From Dromaius novaehollandiae (lineage: Eukaryota > Chordata > Aves > Casuariiformes > Dromaiidae): 64,000 nucleotides of DNA. The notes under the pieces are model-generated. The model saw nothing but the letters and a program-made list of their open reading frames with translations, searched no databases and was not told the origin of the DNA. Below, in pieces: positions 58,898 to 64,000 of the stretch. Made by a program: the position numbers and the translations under genes. Positions within the stretch are counted from its first letter, which is position 1, and every line of letters starts with the position of its first letter. Where the stretch lies: contig NC_088103.1 of the NCBI RefSeq assembly GCF_036370855.1, positions 33,335,904 through 33,399,903 of the forward strand. Reading direction: 5' to 3'.

Positions 58898-61811
58898 ACT
58901 TTAATTCTCAGGTATTATCCCATTAGAAGCTCAGATTCCCTGCACAATCCCTAATGAAGGCTCCAGGATGCCAGTTTACACCAGCTTTACCAAACAGACC
59001 TGGTTCTTCTGGCATGCAACTCACCGACCAGAAAACTGCATTTTCATTTCAGTGCACATCTGGAGAGAATATTTCAGGTACTACAATTCCGGCTGCAATA
59101 ATAGCAAAATTCTCCACAGATCAAGCTGTCTCAAGATTGTGAAGCACTGCCTCTTCCAGAGCTGCCTCCTTCCAGGGAACTCTGACATGTCTGGCCAGGA
59201 ACTCAACCCAAGATGAGAAGTGGCACAAAAAGTTGCTGCCAGATGGATGTGTGCAATGCTGCCATCACACAAGCAGATGCATCAGGACAGAAAAGAGTCC
59301 ATAGTCATGTATCCTAGCTTTGTGTACCATAATAGTTCTGCTACACTGTTACATTTACTAAACACAACATAGTTTGCTCATACCTTTAACACATTAGTCA
59401 TCTTCCTGACATATATACCCCTTCCCCACAATCATTTTCACTGAAAACTTCAAGTCTACCTATGCCAGTTGAAGTTCCATCTAATCTATTCCCCCCCCCC
59501 AATTCCCTACCTTTAATTGATCAAGCCTTTCAAAGCTGTCAGTATCAGGACTCTGGATATATAACTTCAAAGAAGATCAATATAACCATGTACACAAGCT
59601 TCACCTGCCATGAGCTCTAAAAATATCCTGGTTTACAGCTTAAACAAATTAAAGTAAAAGATGGAAAGTGACTTCACCTGTGGCTTCTTCAGCAGGCATC
59701 TGTTATGTTAACATTTGCCAAAGTTCTTGCAGATCCATTTCTGCAGAGGAGGTCTCTTGCAGAGCAGTACTATATCCTGAGTAAACGTGCTGTTCACTGC
59801 TGATAGTTTCTGCAAAGATTAATCACTTTTTTGATGCAAAGCTCAAACACAACCTCAAAATAGGGAAGAAGGGCAATCCACCCCTATCAGTCAATGAAAA
59901 GACCTTTCCTTCAGCAGCTTATCAGTGTTTCTGTGGCTTTTTCACTCACATCTTGAGCATGGTACTTACAGCATGACATGCAGCAGGAATCTTAGTAAAT
60001 TAGATTAACTAATCACACAAACATTGCCAGCCCTCACTCTCCTTCTTCCACTTATATGTTGGGCTGTCACCAAGCTCTTAAAAATCTCTTTTGCACAGAT
60101 TGAGGGAATCCCTGCACCAGCTAAGAACATCATCTTTCCCTTGCAGTCAGATCTCCTAATGAATTCAAGGGCTGCTCAGCCTGTGGGGGGAAAAAAAACC
60201 CCAAAACAAAACAAAGCCTGAATTACGAAGTGCTGGCTGGAACAGAATATGAATCAATTACCATCACAAGTAAGTAGAGATGGGACATGCAGACAGTTCT
60301 TTTGATGTCTAGTTAGTGTGTGAACATTTTAGTATATTCAAAACAAAACATGCAATCAATCAATAAAATCCCTGTCATTGTCTTGACACTTGCATCTGTA
60401 AATTCCAGGTGCCTCAGCTAAATAGAAAGCTATGTCACAAATGGCAAGTACTGGCAAACTTCTTAAAGGACTTTTTGTGGAAATTAGCTAAATCTGCAGG
60501 ACTAGCCATCTCAGCCAGGATCCTGCGACAAAGTTGTCCCCCCTCTGTGAGGAAGAAGTGGATGACATGAAAGTTTAGTGAGAGGAGAACCAGCTTCAAA
60601 AAGTGTCTGCTCATACAGAAGTGACAGAGCAGAAAAAGTGTTAGGTGTTATTAGAATTTGGCCATTAGAATTAGGCCAGCAATTTCGCACCTGAACTGTT
60701 ATGCCAAGATCTGTGCTGCTACCAGGGAAGTTGTTTTATCTCTGTGTTGCTGATACCAGGAATATGCCTAAAATACTGGCTGGCTTTCAGAAAACAGACT
60801 TAATTCCTCTAACAGATTGATTAGTCAAGGACATTCAGCAAGCTGGTGAAGCCAACACCTAATTAGCAATTACAGCTTGCTTCAGTGTTAATCTGGAGTC
60901 TGTTATGTGACTGATCCCAGGGCTGCAGCAAGCTTTGTGGAGAGGTCTATGGAGGGACAAGCTCCCTCCTACAAGAGTTGCAAGAGTCACCTCACACCTG
61001 CAGAACTTTGCAACCACAATACATCATGTCTGTCCACCTGTTCCAGAAAGGCTGGTGTTCAGATAGGAATGCAAAGGCTTGTAGCAGAAATAAGCTTGGT
61101 ATGAACTAAATAAGAATGGAAGTGTTTGTGAAAGCATCAGCAGAAATGCAGCAAGGGCTACAAGCATGGCCTGTGTTGATAACCAAGACACTCAACAGCG
61201 ATCAAAATGTAAACACTGACAAGTATGATGCTTGCATCATGAGGCCTGTGCTCCAATAAGCCACAGTGCAAACAACTCATCAGCAGAAGATCTGTGCTCT
61301 GTTAGCAGGAGGATGGTAATAAGGCTGTATCACATTGTGCACACCATTCCTCTTTCTGCTGTCCCAGCAGGAAGGCAGACTGTGACCATAAGGATACTGA
61401 AAATGAGGCAGCAGACAATGGACAGGCACCTCTCCTCGAATTTATGGAGGAGGAAGTAAGATTCTTAATGAAAACTTTTCACTGATGCCCTTAAGTCAGA
61501 AAGTTAAGAGATCTGTGCAAAAACCAGTTCAAGAGACTCAAGATTATCAAGAGGAACACAAGAGATGTAGCAAGGGCTTGAGAGCCAATGTTTCTTATTA
61601 TTTGTTTCATACAAGTGATACTGGCCAGACAACTTGGACATGTGCTTTGGTGCCCATGAACAAAGGGGGGTGAGAGTGCAAGTGAAATCTGTGACAGAAT
61701 GAATGAGTGATTATTTTATTTTTTTTTTTTTAAGATAAACATCACCTAAAGTTTCACACTGAGTTCCATTACATGCTCAGCATGTATCTTGTCTTCCTAA
61801 TGCCTTATGTT

Positions 61812-61823
61812 CCCCCCCCCCCC
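61812..61823. repeat. Homopolymer C12
   Basis: Twelve consecutive C, one of several long C or G runs in the window. Confidence 0.9.
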
Positions 61824-61984
61824 ACCTTTCCAGTTCAGCACTCTAGCAAGCTCCCCTAAACTGCTGGCCCACATCATGGGTAGCTGAGTCATAAGCTTGT
61901 CTTGGATCTATGGCTAAATCACTGCTAGAAATGCAGAAAAATGGGCAGCACACAGGTTTGGCTAGAGCAATTTCCATCCAGGAA

Positions 61985-62545
61985 AGATCAGGCAGTGCTT
62001 CAGTGCACCACTAATTGCCCTCCTCTGAACTCCCTCCAGCTGGTTCACAGATTTCCTGAAGCAAAGCCCAAACCTGCTACTCCTGCTGTGGCCTTACCAG
62101 CACTACATAGAGCAGAAGCGTGTATTTCCATACCTGCAGGATAAACTGCTGCTCATACCTTTTTAACTCTTCACATACAGTTGTGATTCACTATAACCTG
62201 CAGATCATTTCTTGCAAAACTGTTGCCTGAACAACTTATCTCCACATGATAGTCACCACAGTTAACTGCAATCCTTTGCACTGCTTCTTATTGCAATCCC
62301 AAGCTTTCTCCAGTTTGTTGAGGTTTTTTTTTTTAAAAACTCCAAGCCTGTTTTCTGTACTGTCTTCTCCCTCCCAAATTCACAGCAACTTAAACATACT
62401 GTGCAAACCTCATGATATATTCTTTATACCATTATATAGGCTGCTGATGAAAACATGGAGAGACTCCTGCAGAACTCTTGGCAATGCATCCTTTTCTGAC
62501 AACAAGCCTTTAATACCTAGTCCGAGTTCAAGTGGGCACAACAGA
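61985..62545 (-). mobile_element. Degenerate CR1 LINE fragment (reverse-transcriptase to 3' part)
   Basis: The plus strand follows the familiar antisense CR1 layout in order: TTGCCCTCCTCTGAACTCCC, GTGGCCTTACCAGCACTACA, TGATTCACTATAACCTGCAG, GCAAAACTGTTGCCTGAAC, TTTGCACTGCTTCTTATTG and GCTGATGAAAACATGGAGAG. The element's sense strand is minus. It is old and carries many indels, with no intact frame. Confidence 0.7.
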
Positions 62546-64000
62546 TTCAGATAAGCAGGGATTAGCACAATTTAGGCAAGAAAATCCTTGTTCCAGTTTT
62601 GCAGGCTGCATGTCAAGGCAGGCAGATACCTAAATGTGTAAATACATGCTAAAGTAGGCAAACATACAAAATTCTGTTCTGCAGGGCTACATTGTTATGG
62701 ATTCCTGAGGCTGGTAGTTTGAAAGTGATTTCAGGGACACTTATACTAGCTGCAGTCACACTGCATTATGTGTAAACATACTCTTAGAGCAAGTCACTTA
62801 GCAATCTGGCAGCTAAATGTAAAACCGCACGGGAAGAAATCAGTCTGCTTTTGCAAATGTTAGCTATTGGCAGGCTTAGTACAAAACTAAATAATTGTTA
62901 GCAAAACAATGCTCCGATACAGAAAGTGCAAAAAAGCCCCAAAGTGTGCCCTAAGTAGCTGAAGCAATAAAGCCTCATTTCCTTTATCACTGTGGTTATC
63001 ATCCCTAATTCCTTCATCACAATGCTTGTTCCATTCCCTATCTCTGGTGCTTCACCCTCTCATTAGGAAGGGGGCAACATGTGCTGCAGCACACACTGAT
63101 GCACTAGTGCAGACATGCTGTTGCAATTGTGTATATGTGTATATATACACACACACCCACCAGGGAACTGCAGATCACTGGCAAGAGTGCCTGGAGGACT
63201 AACAAGTCATGCCAGTTTTAAACTTTACAACTTTACTATACTGGCATTCATTAATACCAGTGCTCATGCTAATAATTCTTATCCATTATTAAACATTATC
63301 ACAATATAGTAGTTCTTAAGCATTATTATCACTATGTACTCAAAACAGTCATTAACAGCTTTATGCTAAATTAAATGAGAGCACACAATACCACCAAGCT
63401 GATGCTATATAGTGCTGATGGTTGTGGTCCTTGACAGTCTTAGTCACTGAGGTGTTCAGGCCCAAGAGCTCTTCAATAGCCAAAACCAAAGCAGACTTCC
63501 TCTTTCTCCCCCAGCCCTGAACTTGTATAACAGTTTCTAGATAATACCCAGCACTTGGTCTCTGCCTCTGGACCATCTGCAAGATATTTGGGGAAGGGAG
63601 GTTACTTTCCCAGGATCTGGAAGGTTTTCTATCCTGTTGCTCACTTTTTTTCCTCCCCTTTGCTAACCACCTTCTTCCTTACTTAAAGCAAAAGCAGCCT
63701 TTTCCCAGCTCTTGAGGCTGCACTTAGTCAATAATCAGTAATCAACCATCAATAAGTTATTTATGGCTTTCTCACTGCTTTCAGCCTGTGACCGTATTTT
63801 CAAAGACTTTGCTGGTATCCTGCCCTTGCAGTGCATCCTAGCAAGGGGCACCTGGCCCCAAGCTCTGGTTCACAGACAGTTCTCATAACAAGCTGGTAAC
63901 TAGTCAGACAGGCCAGGACAATTGCAATACTACTTTTACTCAGCCACTGAGTACAAATATACTTACAGTCACGCTATATTAGTGTGCACATCTGGGTTCA

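Larger units (their letters stand above)
56401..64000. other. Intergenic region upstream of SLF2
   Basis: No gene can be supported. It contains a 23-base A-run at 56939-56961 preceded by a T-run, C-runs at 58885-58897, 59491-59500 and 61812-61823, short unrecognised open frames near 57.1-58.1 kb, one clear CR1 fragment at 61985-62545, and a short TA/AC tract at 63130-63155. Confidence 0.7.

Noticed and set aside
1-64000. CRISPR arrays, operons, tRNA or rRNA genes, phage or plasmid features
   Set aside because: None seen. The direct repeats present are minisatellites or microsatellites, and the gene structures are eukaryotic.

Overview
This window is vertebrate nuclear DNA, most probably from a bird. 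The grounds are short GT-AG introns, two CpG-island promoters, decayed CR1-type LINE fragments and no mammalian SINEs. Two protein-coding genes can be supported, both on the minus strand and in the order also known in human (SLF2 upstream of SEMA4G, human 10q24). I recognised both genes from remembered family sequences; no database search was run.

Positions 1-5463 hold the 5' coding part of SEMA4G, a class 4 semaphorin: signal peptide plus the first part of the sema domain in five exons (about 175 residues). The gene continues off the left edge. Its promoter is not directly visible. The best candidate is a CpG island at about 13.35-15.25 kb, which would put a long first intron at 5.5-13 kb. 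That GC-rich stretch contains minisatellites, a pentanucleotide repeat and several AT-rich islets that look like regulatory elements.

Positions about 15.3-25 kb are intergenic. Base composition drops sharply from GC-rich to AT-rich near 17.5-18.5 kb, and old CR1 fragments lie at 20-21.5 kb.

Positions about 25-56.2 kb hold the complete SLF2 gene (SMC5-SMC6 complex localization factor 2, formerly FAM178A). I could join 20 coding exons with consistent splice phases into one frame of 3603 nt (1200 codons plus stop). The promoter is a CpG island at 55.4-56.4 kb with four same-orientation CCAAT boxes, an E2F-like site and three tandem copies of an 18-bp motif, one of which contains the start codon. 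The exact N-terminus hangs on an 18-base homopolymer in exon 1.

Positions 56.4-64 kb appear to be intergenic, with one clear degenerate CR1 fragment and several C-runs and A-runs, and no gene I can support.

The two genes are neighbours but not functional partners as far as is known: SLF2 is a nuclear genome-stability factor and SEMA4G a cell-surface guidance ligand. I found no CRISPR array, operon, tRNA or rRNA, and no convincing novel gene system. The points most worth checking are the SLF2 start exon and promoter.
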